Assembly (NCBI GenBank): GCA_036562185.1
Contig: DATCKN010000015.1
Location: forward strand, 1-64,000
From: Thermoclostridium sp036562185
Lineage (GTDB): Bacteria > Bacillota > Clostridia > DSM-8532
Direction: 5' to 3'
DNA length: 64,000 bases
A model generated the notes under the pieces. That model worked only from the letters and a program-made list of their open reading frames with translations. It ran no database searches and was not told the origin of the DNA. Shown in pieces: positions 1 to 9,176 of the stretch. The position numbers and the translations under genes were made by a program. Each line of letters starts with the position of its first letter. Positions within the stretch are counted from its first letter, which is position 1.

Positions 1-336
1 CTCCAGCGCAGGCCCAAAAACGCTCATATCCCTTAAACCGGTAAATCCTGCATCGAGCAGTATTCCAATTTCATATGCGGCACCCAGCAGTTTATCATAC
101 CGGGTGCTTTTTTCTCCTGCCGTTGCTTCACCGCACAGGTGTACATGGCAATCAATAAAGCCCGGCATTATCGTGCCGTCTCCGGCATCTATGATCTCAG
201 CGTCTTTGGGTATTTCTCTTTCATCATATATGCCTGCATATTTAATCCTGTCGCCTGTTACAACGACAAGACCGTTTTCGGTTGCTGCATCCGAAACACC
301 GTCTATTACTCTGCCTTTCAAAGCATAAACACCCAT
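1..336 (-). CDS. Amidohydrolase-family protein, N-terminal 112 residues (cut by window edge)
   Basis: The visible part starts MGVYALKGRVIDG and contains GFIDCHVHL near residue 62, the metal-binding HxH segment of amidohydrolases such as imidazolonepropionase, Xaa-Pro dipeptidase-type and D-aminoacylase-like enzymes. Start choice: an ATG preceded by GGAGGA at 6-7 bases. The remainder, with the other metal ligands, lies outside the window, so the substrate cannot be read. It is the last visible gene of the patB-opp-RidA operon, 46 bases after RidA. That context suggests hydrolysis of an imported peptide or cyclic amide (inference). Confidence 0.8.
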   Translation of the reverse strand, partial: MGVYALKGRVIDGVSDAATENGLVVVTGDRIKYAGIYDEREIPKDAEIIDAGDGTIMPGFIDCHVHLCGEATAGEKSTRYDKLLGAAYEIGILLDAGFTGLRDMSVFGPALE

Positions 337-382
337 TTTTCGTCCTCCGGCATCAAGTTCGTGTAATAACCAGTTCTTATGC

Positions 383-844
383 TTACTCTGCAACTTCAAC
401 TATACCTTCTATCTCAACGGTAACATTCATAGGAAGCTGGTTAACACCAATTGCAGATCTGGCTGCACGTCCTTCCTCTCCGAAAATGTCAATCAGCAGC
501 TGGGATGCGCCGTTTGCAACAATATGCTGCTTATCAAAACCCGTTTCGCTGTTAACCATAACTGTAAGTTTTACTATCTGCTTAATCTTATCCAGGTCAC
601 CGATTTCACTTCTGACTGCAGCCAGCATATTTAATATGCAAAGCCGTGCAGCCTCCTGGGCATATGCAATATCACGTTCCTGACCCACCTTGCCCGAGTA
701 TTTTACTTCTCCGTTAAGCCATGGTATTTGCCCGGAAACATATAGCACATTCCCCACCCTTCTCACAGGTTTATACAATCCGCCTGCGGGTGATGATTCA
801 GGTAGTGTGTATCCAAGTTCTGATATTTTGCTTTCAATTTTCAT
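383..844 (-). CDS. ridA: RidA-family reactive enamine/imine deaminase
   Basis: A 153-residue protein of the RidA/YjgF/UK114 family, with VGNVLYVSGQIPW near the N terminus and GVNQLPMNVTVEIEGIVEV at the C terminus, including an expected conserved arginine (RSAIG). The family hydrolyses reactive 2-aminoacrylate and related imines released by PLP enzymes. The start is the ATG that overlaps the stop of the upstream ATPase gene as ATGA, with AGGAGG about 7 bases upstream. An ATG two codons earlier sits directly against the ribosome binding site and is less likely. Its place in an operon that begins with a C-S beta-lyase, which makes 2-aminoacrylate, fits a detoxifying role. Confidence 0.9.
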   Translation of the reverse strand: MKIESKISELGYTLPESSPAGGLYKPVRRVGNVLYVSGQIPWLNGEVKYSGKVGQERDIAYAQEAARLCILNMLAAVRSEIGDLDKIKQIVKLTVMVNSETGFDKQHIVANGASQLLIDIFGEEGRAARSAIGVNQLPMNVTVEIEGIVEVAE

Positions 845-1812
845 ATCCATCCCTCCTGGGCCTTGAAACAGGCCACATAATGATTATTCCCTATATCTTT
901 GAGTTCTGGCTCTGCTTCCATACACTTTGGCCTTGCATACGGGCAGCGGGATGCAAATCTGCATACCGGTGCCGGGTTAATCGGGCTTGGAACCTCTCCT
1001 GACATCAGCATGTGCGGGCGGTTTTTCTCATAGTCAGGATCAGCCTCCGGTGCTGCCGCAAGCAGGCCTATGGTATATGGATGCATCGGGTTGTCAAAAA
1101 GTTCATTGGTTTCTGCCTTCTCAATTATTTTACCAAGATACATTACCGCAGTGTCATCTGAAATATGTCTTACCACATTTAAATCATGCGCAATAAACAA
1201 ATATGTCAGTTTTAATTTTTCCTGAAGTTCCACAAGAAGATTTATTATCTGCGCTTGTATCGAAACATCAAGAGCCGAGATTGCCTCATCACAGACGATA
1301 AACTTCGGGTTTACAGCCAATGCACGGGCAATCCCAACCCGTTGGCGCTGACCGCCTGAAAATTCATGAGGAAAGCGGCTTGCATGCTCCCTCGACAGCC
1401 CTACAATTTCTAACAGTTCATAAATCCGTTCGCTGTATTCCTGTTTCGTTCTGCACAGTTTGTGTATTTTTAATCCTTCTCCGATTATTGCCCCTACTGT
1501 CTTTCTGGGATCCAGGCTTGCATACGGGTCCTGGAAAATCATCTGCATTTTTCTTGTCAGTTGCTTGTATTCCTTGCCTTTAAGCTTATGGACGTCCACG
1601 CCGTCAAACAATACCTGACCGTCATCGGCATCATATAGCCTTATGATTGTCCGCCCAACAGTTGTTTTACCACAGCCTGATTCCCCCACCAGGCCAAAAG
1701 TTCTTCCTTCATCTATATAAAAGCTCACATCATCAACAGCATGCAACACCTGGTTTTTTCCCAGCCTGAAGTATTTTTTCAGACCCTTGACCTCAAGTAA
1801 ATGATCTGCCAT
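841..1812 (-). CDS. Oligopeptide/dipeptide ABC transporter ATPase, OppF/DppF type
   Basis: A 323-residue cytoplasmic ATPase. It shows Walker A (GESGCGKTTVG), the ABC signature (SGGQRQRVGIARAL), Walker B (FIVCDEAISALD) and the H-loop (LFIAHDLNVV). The C-terminal oligopeptide-transporter extension carries CRFASRCPYARPKC, a cysteine-rich segment characteristic of the Opp/Dpp family. It powers import with its partner ATPase encoded immediately upstream; the two genes abut. The ribosome binding site is AAAGGAGGG before the ATG. The Walker B aspartate is followed by E (DEA instead of the more usual DEP), so hydrolysis should be intact. Confidence 0.95.
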   Translation of the reverse strand: MADHLLEVKGLKKYFRLGKNQVLHAVDDVSFYIDEGRTFGLVGESGCGKTTVGRTIIRLYDADDGQVLFDGVDVHKLKGKEYKQLTRKMQMIFQDPYASLDPRKTVGAIIGEGLKIHKLCRTKQEYSERIYELLEIVGLSREHASRFPHEFSGGQRQRVGIARALAVNPKFIVCDEAISALDVSIQAQIINLLVELQEKLKLTYLFIAHDLNVVRHISDDTAVMYLGKIIEKAETNELFDNPMHPYTIGLLAAAPEADPDYEKNRPHMLMSGEVPSPINPAPVCRFASRCPYARPKCMEAEPELKDIGNNHYVACFKAQEGWI

Positions 1813-2850
1813 TTATATACCCTCCTTTAAATTCTGTGTAAACCTGCTTTTTCTTCCTGGCAGTTCATATTTTGGTGCCTGGGGATGCATAAGCCAGCAG
1901 GATACACTATGTTGGTTTTCCACTTCAATCAGGTCAGGCATCATTTCCTGGCAGATCTTCATGCAATATTTGCACCGTGGTGCAAAACTGCAGCCTTTTG
2001 GTGGTGAAAACAGATCCGGGGGAGTTCCCGGAATTGATGTTAATGTTTTGCTGCTTTTCCCGCTCGAAGGCATGCTTTCCAAAAGCCCCGACGTATATGG
2101 GTGCTTCGGGTTGTAAAAAATATCCCGGGCAATACCGGTTTCAACAACCTTACCTGCATACATCACGGCAATGCGCTCGGCAGTACGTGCAACTACGCCA
2201 AGGTCATGGGTTACTATTACCACCGAAGTACCGAATTCTTCCTTCAGTTGATTTATAAGTTCGAGAATTTGGGCTTGTGTTGTAACATCAAGGGCTGTCG
2301 TTGGCTCATCGGCAAACAGGATCTTCGGGTTGCATACCAGCGCCATCGCAATCATAACACGCTGGCGCATACCGCCTGAAAACTGGTGCGGGTATCGCCT
2401 GTAGCTTTTTTCAGGATTTGAAATACCCACTTTTCCCAGCATTTGTACGGCCCTGTCCCTTGCTTCTGCCTGTGATATTTTCTCATGCTTAAGAATTCCC
2501 TCTGCTATTTGCCTGCCAATGCGCATCGTCGGATTTAAGCTTGTCATCGGATCCTGAAATATCATCGACATTTCTTTTCCTCTGAGCTTTTGCATCTGCT
2601 TTGGTGTATAATTGGTAATGTCTTCACCGCAATAAAAAATTTTGCCGCTTTTAAGCCTGCCCGGAGGTGAAGGAATAAGTTTCATAACATTCTGAATGGT
2701 GACACTTTTGCCGCATCCCGACTCTCCGACAATAGCAAGGGTTTCTCCTTTGTTTACATGCAACGAGACCCCTCTGACTGCCTGAACCTCGCCTGCATAT
2801 GTATCAAAGGAAAAAAATAAATCCTTTATTTCCAAAATTCTTTCCTGCAT
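1813..2850 (-). CDS. Oligopeptide/dipeptide ABC transporter ATPase, OppD/DppD type
   Basis: A 345-residue ATPase with Walker A (GESGCGKSVT), signature (SGGMRQRVMIAMAL), Walker B (ILFADEPTTALD) and an H-loop (IVTHDLGVVA). The oligopeptide-type C-terminal domain has CSFAPRCKYCMKIC. The family forms a heterodimer with OppF and couples ATP hydrolysis to peptide import. The gene lies between the OppC permease and the OppF ATPase, in the standard B-C-D-F order. A GGAGAA site lies about 10 bases before the chosen ATG. Confidence 0.95.
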   Translation of the reverse strand: MQERILEIKDLFFSFDTYAGEVQAVRGVSLHVNKGETLAIVGESGCGKSVTIQNVMKLIPSPPGRLKSGKIFYCGEDITNYTPKQMQKLRGKEMSMIFQDPMTSLNPTMRIGRQIAEGILKHEKISQAEARDRAVQMLGKVGISNPEKSYRRYPHQFSGGMRQRVMIAMALVCNPKILFADEPTTALDVTTQAQILELINQLKEEFGTSVVIVTHDLGVVARTAERIAVMYAGKVVETGIARDIFYNPKHPYTSGLLESMPSSGKSSKTLTSIPGTPPDLFSPPKGCSFAPRCKYCMKICQEMMPDLIEVENQHSVSCWLMHPQAPKYELPGRKSRFTQNLKEGI

Positions 2851-2868
2851 TAGGCACTGTTCTCCTTT

Positions 2869-3798
2869 CTACATACGCAGTTTTGGATCCAGCGCATCTC
2901 TTAACCCGTCGCCAAAAAGATTAAACGACAGCATTGTAACAGATATCAACGCCGCGGGAATTAAAAGCTGCGACGGATAAATACGGAACACCGAAATTCC
3001 CAGGTTTGCAAGCTGGCCCCAACTTGGAATGGGAGGTTGAATGCCAAGTCCGATAAAACTTAAAAATGCTTCCTGGAAGATTGCCGAAGGCACACCCATT
3101 GTCATGCTTACAACAACAATTCCCAGAGTATTCGGGATTAAATGCTGAAATATCAAATTAGCAGGAGACGCCCCCAGTGTACGGGACGCAAGAACAAATT
3201 CCTGTTCCTTCAGCTGCAGTATCATGCCGCGAACGCTTCTTGCAGTACCCATCCATCCGGTTAATGCAAAAGCCACTACAAGAGCCACCGGTCCCGTACC
3301 TATGTATATTGTTATTAAAATAATATAAATCATATTGGGTACGCACATAACTATATCAATAAACCGCATTATAATCATGTCGACTTTTCCGCCGAAGTAT
3401 CCGGATATTCCACCAATCACAATACCAATGAGGCTTGGTATTATAGATCCAAAGATACCAACGGCTAAAGAAACCCTTGCCCCTACCCACACGCGTACCC
3501 ATAGATCACGTCCGTGAGAATCGGTCCCGAATGGATGCTCTCTTGACGGGGGCGCATTGGTATTTGTAAGATCCTGCTTTGTATATGTATATTCCGAGAA
3601 AACCGGAACAAATATGGCCAGCATTGTAATAATAATTATAATTGCCAGTCCGAACATTGCCACCTTGTTTTTCATCAGCCTGCGTCTTGCATCAGCCCAA
3701 AACGTAATGCTGGGGCGGGTAATAAGCTCGCTTTCCTTACTGCTTGTATTGACACGGGAAAAGGCATCCTTTGGCAGTTCAATTTGCATGTTACTCAT
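2869..3798 (-). CDS. Peptide ABC transporter permease, OppC/DppC type
   Basis: About 309 residues. The N-terminal cytoplasmic tail is followed by a first membrane helix (VAMFGLAIIIIITMLAIFV), a periplasm-facing loop with the family segment HPFGTDSHGRDLWVRV, and then the BPD_transp_1 domain with the EAA-type loop EFVLASRTLGASPANLIFQH. The start chosen is the ATG 7 bases after AAGGAGG; an ATG five codons upstream overlaps the previous gene's stop but lacks a ribosome site. It pairs with the OppB-type permease encoded just upstream. Confidence 0.93.
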   Translation of the reverse strand: MSNMQIELPKDAFSRVNTSSKESELITRPSITFWADARRRLMKNKVAMFGLAIIIIITMLAIFVPVFSEYTYTKQDLTNTNAPPSREHPFGTDSHGRDLWVRVWVGARVSLAVGIFGSIIPSLIGIVIGGISGYFGGKVDMIIMRFIDIVMCVPNMIYIILITIYIGTGPVALVVAFALTGWMGTARSVRGMILQLKEQEFVLASRTLGASPANLIFQHLIPNTLGIVVVSMTMGVPSAIFQEAFLSFIGLGIQPPIPSWGQLANLGISVFRIYPSQLLIPAALISVTMLSFNLFGDGLRDALDPKLRM

Positions 3799-3809
3799 AT
3801 TGGCCTCCT

Positions 3810-4730
3810 TCATTTGGTGATTCTGATCCGGGGATCTACAATTCCATATGCTATGTCCACAAGAAAATTTGCAAATACCATGAATGTTCCGTAAAAGATT
3901 GTCAGACCCATTGTCATGGTATAATCCAGCCCTGTGATGGAATTTACGAAATGTTGGCCAAGCCCCGGAATTGCAAATATTTTCTCTATTACAAAAGTCC
4001 CCATCAGAACGCTTGTTACCATAGGCCCAAGCATTGTTAAAACAGGGATCAACGCATTTCTGATTTGATGGCTCCAGACTATCCGGCCTTCGCTAAGCCC
4101 TTTTGCCCTTGCAGTTTTAATGTAGTCCTGCATTACCACCTCCAGCATGCTGGCACGCATAACACGGGTTAATGTAGCCATCAGAGACAGAGCCAGCGCT
4201 ACTGTGGGTAAAACTGTATGAGCAGTTGTCTCCCATTGGGATACCGGCAGAATTTTAAGTTTTATTGCAAAAACATACTGCAGAAATGATCCCATAATGA
4301 AACTGGGGATTGATACACCAATAACGGCTACAACAACGCAAATATAATCTATGGCCTTACCCCGTTTCCGTGCGGATGCAACCCCCAAAGCAAGCCCTAT
4401 TGGCAGCGCAACGGCAAGAGCTCTAAGCCCAAGTTCTGCTGAAACCGGGAAGGTGGATGCAATAATGCTGTTAACAGTACGGTTTGTATACTTAAGTGAA
4501 TATCCCATGTTTCCATGAAGCAAATTTTTCATATAGGTAAAATACTGTTCGATTAAAGGCCTGTCAAGGCCGTAATAAGCCATCATTCTCTCCTGCATTT
4601 CAACTGTCATGAGCTTTTCTGTCTGAAACGGATTACCGGGCAACGCGCGCAGAAGGAAAAATGATATTGTTGCTAAAAGCCATATTGTAACTATGGAAAT
4701 GATCAAACGCTTGAATATGTATTTTACCAT
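3810..4730 (-). CDS. Peptide ABC transporter permease, OppB/DppB type
   Basis: About 306 residues starting MVKYIFKRLIIS, the usual beginning of OppB/DppB permeases. A first helix is followed by RALPGNPF and a large external loop, then a BPD_transp_1 domain with the loop DYIKTARAKGLSEGRIVWSHQIRNA that contacts the ATPase. The open frame extends 20 codons further upstream, but those codons lack a ribosome site, whereas AAAGGGA precedes the chosen ATG. The gene follows the binding-protein gene after a 309-base spacer that holds a hairpin; otherwise the spacer shows only AT-rich sequence. Confidence 0.93.
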   Translation of the reverse strand: MVKYIFKRLIISIVTIWLLATISFFLLRALPGNPFQTEKLMTVEMQERMMAYYGLDRPLIEQYFTYMKNLLHGNMGYSLKYTNRTVNSIIASTFPVSAELGLRALAVALPIGLALGVASARKRGKAIDYICVVVAVIGVSIPSFIMGSFLQYVFAIKLKILPVSQWETTAHTVLPTVALALSLMATLTRVMRASMLEVVMQDYIKTARAKGLSEGRIVWSHQIRNALIPVLTMLGPMVTSVLMGTFVIEKIFAIPGLGQHFVNSITGLDYTMTMGLTIFYGTFMVFANFLVDIAYGIVDPRIRITK

Positions 4731-4952
4731 TTTCAGTCCCTTTCCTGTATATCTGTATAAATGGAAACCAGTTTCAATACACCATTTCAATCAGGTGGTA
4801 TTTTACTTGGCTCATGTTTTTGGGATATTCATCATGTATTTCAAAAATTAAATTATAACAGGTGAAAAAACCGATTGCCCTGTTCAGTTCTCTCATCTGT
4901 TATAATATAATCCGGCCGTGTTAAATTCAATTATTTTTATTCATCGCCAGTC

Positions 4953-4991
4953 AAAAAAGTATGTTTCGGAGCCTGCATTTCGCAGGCTCCG
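4953..4991 (-). terminator. Stem-loop with T-run between binding-protein and permease genes
   Basis: A perfect 10-base-pair stem (CGGAGCCTGC with GCAGGCTCCG) with a 5-base loop. In the minus direction six T residues follow about 8 bases after the stem. It lies 48 bases downstream of the binding-protein stop. It probably acts as a partial terminator or mRNA stabiliser that makes more binding protein than permease, rather than ending the operon (inference). Confidence 0.7.
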
Positions 4992-5039
4992 GACACAGAG
5001 GCATATACCCGAATAACTTAGTGTTCTAATTAATATCCA

Positions 5040-6740
5040 TTAATGCTCAAGAATCCTTGCATGGATGAATTCAATTGAACCTGTCTGGCGTCCGTAGAAA
5101 ATTCCGTCAACATAATCCTTGTATAAATATGCCGTACCCGGCAACCACAAAGGTGCAACCGGACATTCATCCAGTATTAACTGATGAGCCTGCTGAAGTT
5201 TTGTAAAACGCTCTTCAAGGCTATTGGCATTCATTGACGCCTTATACAGTTCGGTGTATTCCTGGTTGGACCACTTAGCATAGTTATTCCTGTTATCCAT
5301 GGTATAATTGTCCAGAAGTGTTTCAGGAGCCACACCTGTGCTCATACCGTTTAAGAATATATCGAATTCACCTGCTAACAGGCTTCCAATTGCCTGCGGC
5401 ACCGGCATAATGTTTATGCTTACCTTAACGCCAAGCACATCTTCCCATTGTGCCTGCAATGCTTCGGCATAAGCTCTGTGGGTCGGAGAATCCAGGCATA
5501 CATATTTGATTTCAGGCAATTCAGAAGGTGATGAAAGGCCCATCTCGGATAAAGCTGCATTAAGGTATTCCTTCGCCTTTGCAGGATCCCCTGCGGCAGG
5601 AACATTGGTGGAAGCAGGATATTTTTCAATTATAGACTGTCCGTCCAGCGATATACTCGGATCTATCATACTGTATGCAACCTCTGTTCCGGGTGAAGAT
5701 ATAGCCTTAACTATAGCCTCACGATTGATTGCATAGCTGAGTGCCAGGCGGAGATTTTTGTTTGATAAAACAGCGCCATCCTTCGACATAAATACAAGGT
5801 GCTGCAATGTACCTCCTGCATGTGATCCAAACGAGTCGTAATATTTTACGGTTTGAACGGCAGAAATGCTGTAGATGCCGTCAACCTGACCCAAATCATA
5901 CATACCGACCCGTGTGTTTTCATCAGTTACAATATGTTCAACAACTTTTTCAAGAATTATGCTGTCAGCATCCCAGTATTCGGGGTTTTTCTCCATAACA
6001 ATTCTTGCACCCTGTAGCCATTCAGTAAGTACAAAGGGCCCGCAACCAATAAAGCTTTCAGGACTTGATCCGTAATTTGCCCCATACTTTTCAACATAAT
6101 CCTTGCGTATGGGATAGAAGTTTATGCCCTGCGCCATTTCTTCAAGGAAGAAAGGATCTGCCTTTTCAAGTGTAATAACCAGTGTTTTCTCATCCACGGC
6201 TTTTATACCAACCTGTGATGCATCTGTTATTTCACCGTTTGCGTATGCCATTGCATTAAGTATCGAACTAAAATCCTCAACCTGGGAAGATCCTGTTTCG
6301 GGGTTCAAAAGACGCAGATATGCGTATTCAAAATCATAAGCTGTTACAGGCTGTCCGTCAGACCATTTTGCATCACGCAAATGGAAAGTATAAACTGTGC
6401 CATCATCCGAGATTTCATATTTTTCCGCGATGCCTGGAACTGTTTTACCTTTGCTGTACCGTATAAGGGCTTCATTTACAGCATACATGACCAAGGCCGA
6501 CATTTCATCATTCATCAGGCTGACATCAAGTGTCATCATATCGTTATGCCCGACAAAAGTAAAAATTTGCTCATCGGCTAACTTTTTCTCACCTGTTGAG
6601 TCCCCCCCGGTCTTTACGGTGCCGTTATCTGTGTTACCAACTGTACCGTTATCGGTCTTTTGGCCTGTTGTAGTACAGCCTGCAAGGACACTGCACAACA
6701 GTGCCAATATTAATAATAATATAGACAGCTTCTTTTTCAT
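5040..6740 (-). CDS. Peptide ABC transporter substrate-binding lipoprotein, OppA/DppA family (SBP_bac_5)
   Basis: About 566 residues. The signal peptide MKKKLSILLLILALLCSVLAGC ends in an LAGC lipobox, so the mature protein is a lipoprotein on the outer face of the membrane. After a glycine/threonine-rich linker comes the SBP_bac_5 fold, with YTFHLRDAKWSDGQPVTAYDF as a hallmark segment. The start is the ATG after GAGGAGGG; 24 further in-frame codons upstream are ignored because they would bury the signal peptide. It delivers peptides to the downstream OppBCDF-type importer and is preceded by the C-S lyase gene. Confidence 0.95.
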   Translation of the reverse strand: MKKKLSILLLILALLCSVLAGCTTTGQKTDNGTVGNTDNGTVKTGGDSTGEKKLADEQIFTFVGHNDMMTLDVSLMNDEMSALVMYAVNEALIRYSKGKTVPGIAEKYEISDDGTVYTFHLRDAKWSDGQPVTAYDFEYAYLRLLNPETGSSQVEDFSSILNAMAYANGEITDASQVGIKAVDEKTLVITLEKADPFFLEEMAQGINFYPIRKDYVEKYGANYGSSPESFIGCGPFVLTEWLQGARIVMEKNPEYWDADSIILEKVVEHIVTDENTRVGMYDLGQVDGIYSISAVQTVKYYDSFGSHAGGTLQHLVFMSKDGAVLSNKNLRLALSYAINREAIVKAISSPGTEVAYSMIDPSISLDGQSIIEKYPASTNVPAAGDPAKAKEYLNAALSEMGLSSPSELPEIKYVCLDSPTHRAYAEALQAQWEDVLGVKVSINIMPVPQAIGSLLAGEFDIFLNGMSTGVAPETLLDNYTMDNRNNYAKWSNQEYTELYKASMNANSLEERFTKLQQAHQLILDECPVAPLWLPGTAYLYKDYVDGIFYGRQTGSIEFIHARILEH

Positions 6741-6820
6741 TTTAAAATCCCTCCTCGATAAAATTCGGTTTCTAATATAATTACTGCTTCTCAAAACACT
6801 TCTCGAAAGCAATTTGAGAA

Positions 6821-8002
6821 TCAGCCCATGGTTTTAATGATGCCACGTTTTATTCCTGCCCGTAAGAGCTTCTCCAATGCTTTTTCAAGTTCATGCCGTG
6901 GAACTCCCACCTGAAAGCGGCAAAAGCCTTCTCCACCCGGACCGTATTGACTTCCGCGGTCTACTGTAATACCGGCATCCTTTACAAAAAAGTCATGCAG
7001 CTCATCTTCAGTTAAGCCAAGCCCTCTGAAATCAGCCCATAGAAGAGTCCCTGCCCTGTGCCTGCAAATGGTCACATTAGGAAAGTATCTGGCAAAGAAG
7101 TCCTTAACAATTTTTATGTTTTCTGTCACAAACCCGATTAATGCCTCAATCCATTCCTTGCCTTCCTTTGAATAGGCTGCAATAATCGCATTATACATAA
7201 ACGGGTCAAGGCTTCCATAGTGTTCTGCATCCCGCTGAGCTACATATGCTTTGCGAATTTCCTCATTGGGAATAATTACGTTTGAGTGGCTTAAGCCGGT
7301 AAAGTTGAAGGATTTCCCGATAGATGTACAGATAATGCAATTATCCGTTGCTTCAGGTATTGTTGAATAGGGTATAACTTTATGCCCATAAAACACATGC
7401 TCGGCAAAAATTTCATCTGCTATTACTAGTACCCCGTACTTATTGGCGAGTTGTGCAACTCTATGTAAGTCTTCCTTCTCCCAGAAATCCATAATCGGAT
7501 TATGAGGATTGCACAGAATCATCATTTTGTTCTCGGGTTGAGCCATCAATCTTTCCAGGTTTTCAAAGTCCATTTCATAATAGCCGTTCCTGTAAATTAA
7601 GGGATTACACACTTTTTTTCGTCCGGTATTATTGATAACCCTGTCGTATAGCACATATACGGGAGGTTGTACAATAATGCCGTCATTTTCATTGGTAAAT
7701 GCGCGTATTGATGTACTTATCGCCCGCAGTGTTCCATAAGACGGTACAATCCAGTCTTTTTCTATTTCGTAGTTTCTTACTTCCCTCATCCAGTTTTTAA
7801 CAGCACCCAGGTAAGCCGGGCGATCAGAAGGTGTCCACCCATATAGCCCTGATGCAGCCCTTTTCACAAGAGCTTCGATTATGCATGGTGCTGTCTTTAA
7901 ATGCAATTGCGCCCCCGACAAAACAATTAAATCAGGATTGTAATCGGTACCAAAATCCAAATCCTGCGCATCTGCTATTGTCTCAAAATCGAATCTTTCC
8001 AC
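6821..8002 (-). CDS. patB: MalY/PatB-family PLP-dependent C-S beta-lyase (cystathionine beta-lyase-like)
   Basis: A 393-residue fold-type I PLP enzyme. The MalY/PatB group cleaves the C-S bond of cystathionine, cysteine conjugates and lanthionine-like thioethers, giving a thiol, pyruvate and ammonia through 2-aminoacrylate. Seen here: YGWTPSDRPAY, the NPHNP substrate-loop motif near residue 165, the cofactor aspartate in VIADEIFAEH near 196, and the PLP lysine in SIGKSFNFTG (K230). The start appears to be GTG with a modest AGAGGCAG site. It is the first gene of the operon, behind a consensus promoter and a palindrome. The true substrate is not readable from sequence. Confidence 0.88.
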   Translation of the reverse strand: MERFDFETIADAQDLDFGTDYNPDLIVLSGAQLHLKTAPCIIEALVKRAASGLYGWTPSDRPAYLGAVKNWMREVRNYEIEKDWIVPSYGTLRAISTSIRAFTNENDGIIVQPPVYVLYDRVINNTGRKKVCNPLIYRNGYYEMDFENLERLMAQPENKMMILCNPHNPIMDFWEKEDLHRVAQLANKYGVLVIADEIFAEHVFYGHKVIPYSTIPEATDNCIICTSIGKSFNFTGLSHSNVIIPNEEIRKAYVAQRDAEHYGSLDPFMYNAIIAAYSKEGKEWIEALIGFVTENIKIVKDFFARYFPNVTICRHRAGTLLWADFRGLGLTEDELHDFFVKDAGITVDRGSQYGPGGEGFCRFQVGVPRHELEKALEKLLRAGIKRGIIKTMG

Positions 8003-8030
8003 GTGTAACTCTGCCTCTTATCTGAATAAT

Positions 8031-8049
8031 TTACTGAACATGTCAGTAA
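8031..8049. promoter_or_regulatory. Palindromic operator in the patB-opp leader
   Basis: Perfect 7-base arms TTACTGA and TCAGTAA separated by ACATG. It lies a few bases downstream of the predicted transcription start of the patB promoter, a repressor position. It shares the word ACTGAACAT with the palindrome in the tldD leader. The neighbouring GntR/FCD regulators are the obvious candidates to bind it (inference). Confidence 0.65.
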
Positions 8050-8062
8050 GTTAATTAGTAAC

Positions 8063-8091
8063 ATTATATTGTCATATCCCAAAATTGTCAA
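8063..8091 (-). promoter_or_regulatory. Sigma-A type promoter of the patB-opp operon
   Basis: In the minus direction TTGACA and TATAAT are separated by exactly 17 bases, a full consensus match. The start of transcription would fall about 7 bases downstream, near position 8056. Confidence 0.8.
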
Positions 8092-8114
8092 TGCAATTTT
8101 TAAATTAAAGAATT

Positions 8115-8705
8115 TCATTTTTTGAAATTTGAATTGCCAAGTTCCAGATCCATTTTCAGATACTCCAGCGCTTTCTGCTCGTCACGGCATTCTATTGCGT
8201 CAACAATTTCACGATGAAAGGTCATAAGCTTCCCGCCGTCATTAGACTGGTTCTTTAAGTTAAGAGTACGTGTTGAAATGTCAAGCAGATGAGTTACAAT
8301 ATCCAATAAAAAACCATTCCCGGTCAGTTCAGCAATTTTGCAATGAAAAGCGGTGTTTGATGCACAATCGCTTTTATCAGAAAGTTTCCGAAGTATTGCT
8401 ATGGCTTCCGAATCGGCTTTTTCTACAAGGGTTTTCACGGCAAAACCTTCATTAATCAGGCGCAATTGCTGGGTTTGGTAAAATTCTACCTCATTTAGCG
8501 AAACTATCAGATAGCCTTTCCTGGGATAACTGATAAGGCGCCCTTCCCTGCACAAGCGGTGCAACGCTTCGCGTACCGGTGCCTTGCTTACTCCATACCG
8601 CTTTGCCATCGCCTGTTCCACAATAAACTCATCCGGATTTAATTTAAAGTTGTTTATGTCGTCTTTTATTGCCTTATATACTTTTTCGCTTAATGTTTCC
8701 TTCAT
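8115..8705 (-). CDS. GntR-family transcriptional regulator, FCD subfamily
   Basis: About 196 residues. An N-terminal winged helix-turn-helix (VEQAMAKRYGVSKAPVREALHRLCREGRLISYPRKGYLI) is followed by an all-helical FCD-type ligand-binding domain. The start is the ATG after GGAGGATTT; the frame stays open 29 codons further upstream without a ribosome site. FCD regulators usually bind small acids or amino acids. It ends just beside the patB promoter and is a clear paralogue of the divergently transcribed regulator at 9177 (shared SYPRKGYL/CYPRKGYL and QLR segments). Control of the patB-opp and tldDE operons is inferred from position only. Confidence 0.88.
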   Translation of the reverse strand: MKETLSEKVYKAIKDDINNFKLNPDEFIVEQAMAKRYGVSKAPVREALHRLCREGRLISYPRKGYLIVSLNEVEFYQTQQLRLINEGFAVKTLVEKADSEAIAILRKLSDKSDCASNTAFHCKIAELTGNGFLLDIVTHLLDISTRTLNLKNQSNDGGKLMTFHREIVDAIECRDEQKALEYLKMDLELGNSNFKK

Positions 8706-9112
8706 ATAAATCCTCCATAAGGCCTGTTCAATGTTCTCTTTTACTTTTAACGCACAGGGCGGTTCCTGCGCTTCGTTTTTTGTCAGATCCATTTATGTGA
8801 GTAGCAGAAAGTCAGTTGAGAATCAACAAAAGATGTATAGTTTAAGTTTAAACCAGAACAGGCTAATCTGCAATAACAGGTTAAAATCAGCATGGATTTG
8901 CTGCGGGATAAATCAAAGGAGCAGGCTGACTTATTGTGCAATGTAACAAAACTTCTAGTGCCTGGAATGTTGCCGTGGCGGGGATGAAGAACGGCTTTGA
9001 AGTGTATTGAGATTTTTGAAGAATGCATTTGTACTGTAATGATGCGTAAGTAATAGTGCAATGCAAGGAGTATGCGTTATTGAGTTTTCGTTTTACCCAG
9101 GGGAAAACCTGT
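8706..9112. other. Intergenic region between two divergent GntR regulators
   Basis: About 400 bases without a supported gene. It holds the leader of the minus-strand regulator, including TGTTCAATGTTC at 8725-8736 that resembles half of the tldD/patB palindromes. Several short open frames here lack ribosome sites and similarity. No other clear motif was seen. Confidence 0.5.
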
Positions 9113-9142
9113 TTGACTTTGCATCCTAAAAACTGATATAAT
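9113..9142 (+). promoter_or_regulatory. Promoter of the plus-strand GntR regulator
   Basis: TTGACT and TATAAT with an 18-base spacer, 34 bases upstream of the start codon. Confidence 0.7.
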
Positions 9143-9176
9143 TTCCTTGCATTTGGTGAAAGGATGATAAAACCAT

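Noticed and set aside
8706..8792. N-terminal extension of the minus-strand GntR regulator by 29 codons
   Set aside because: The extra start has no ribosome site and the extension does not match GntR proteins, whereas GGAGG precedes the internal ATG.
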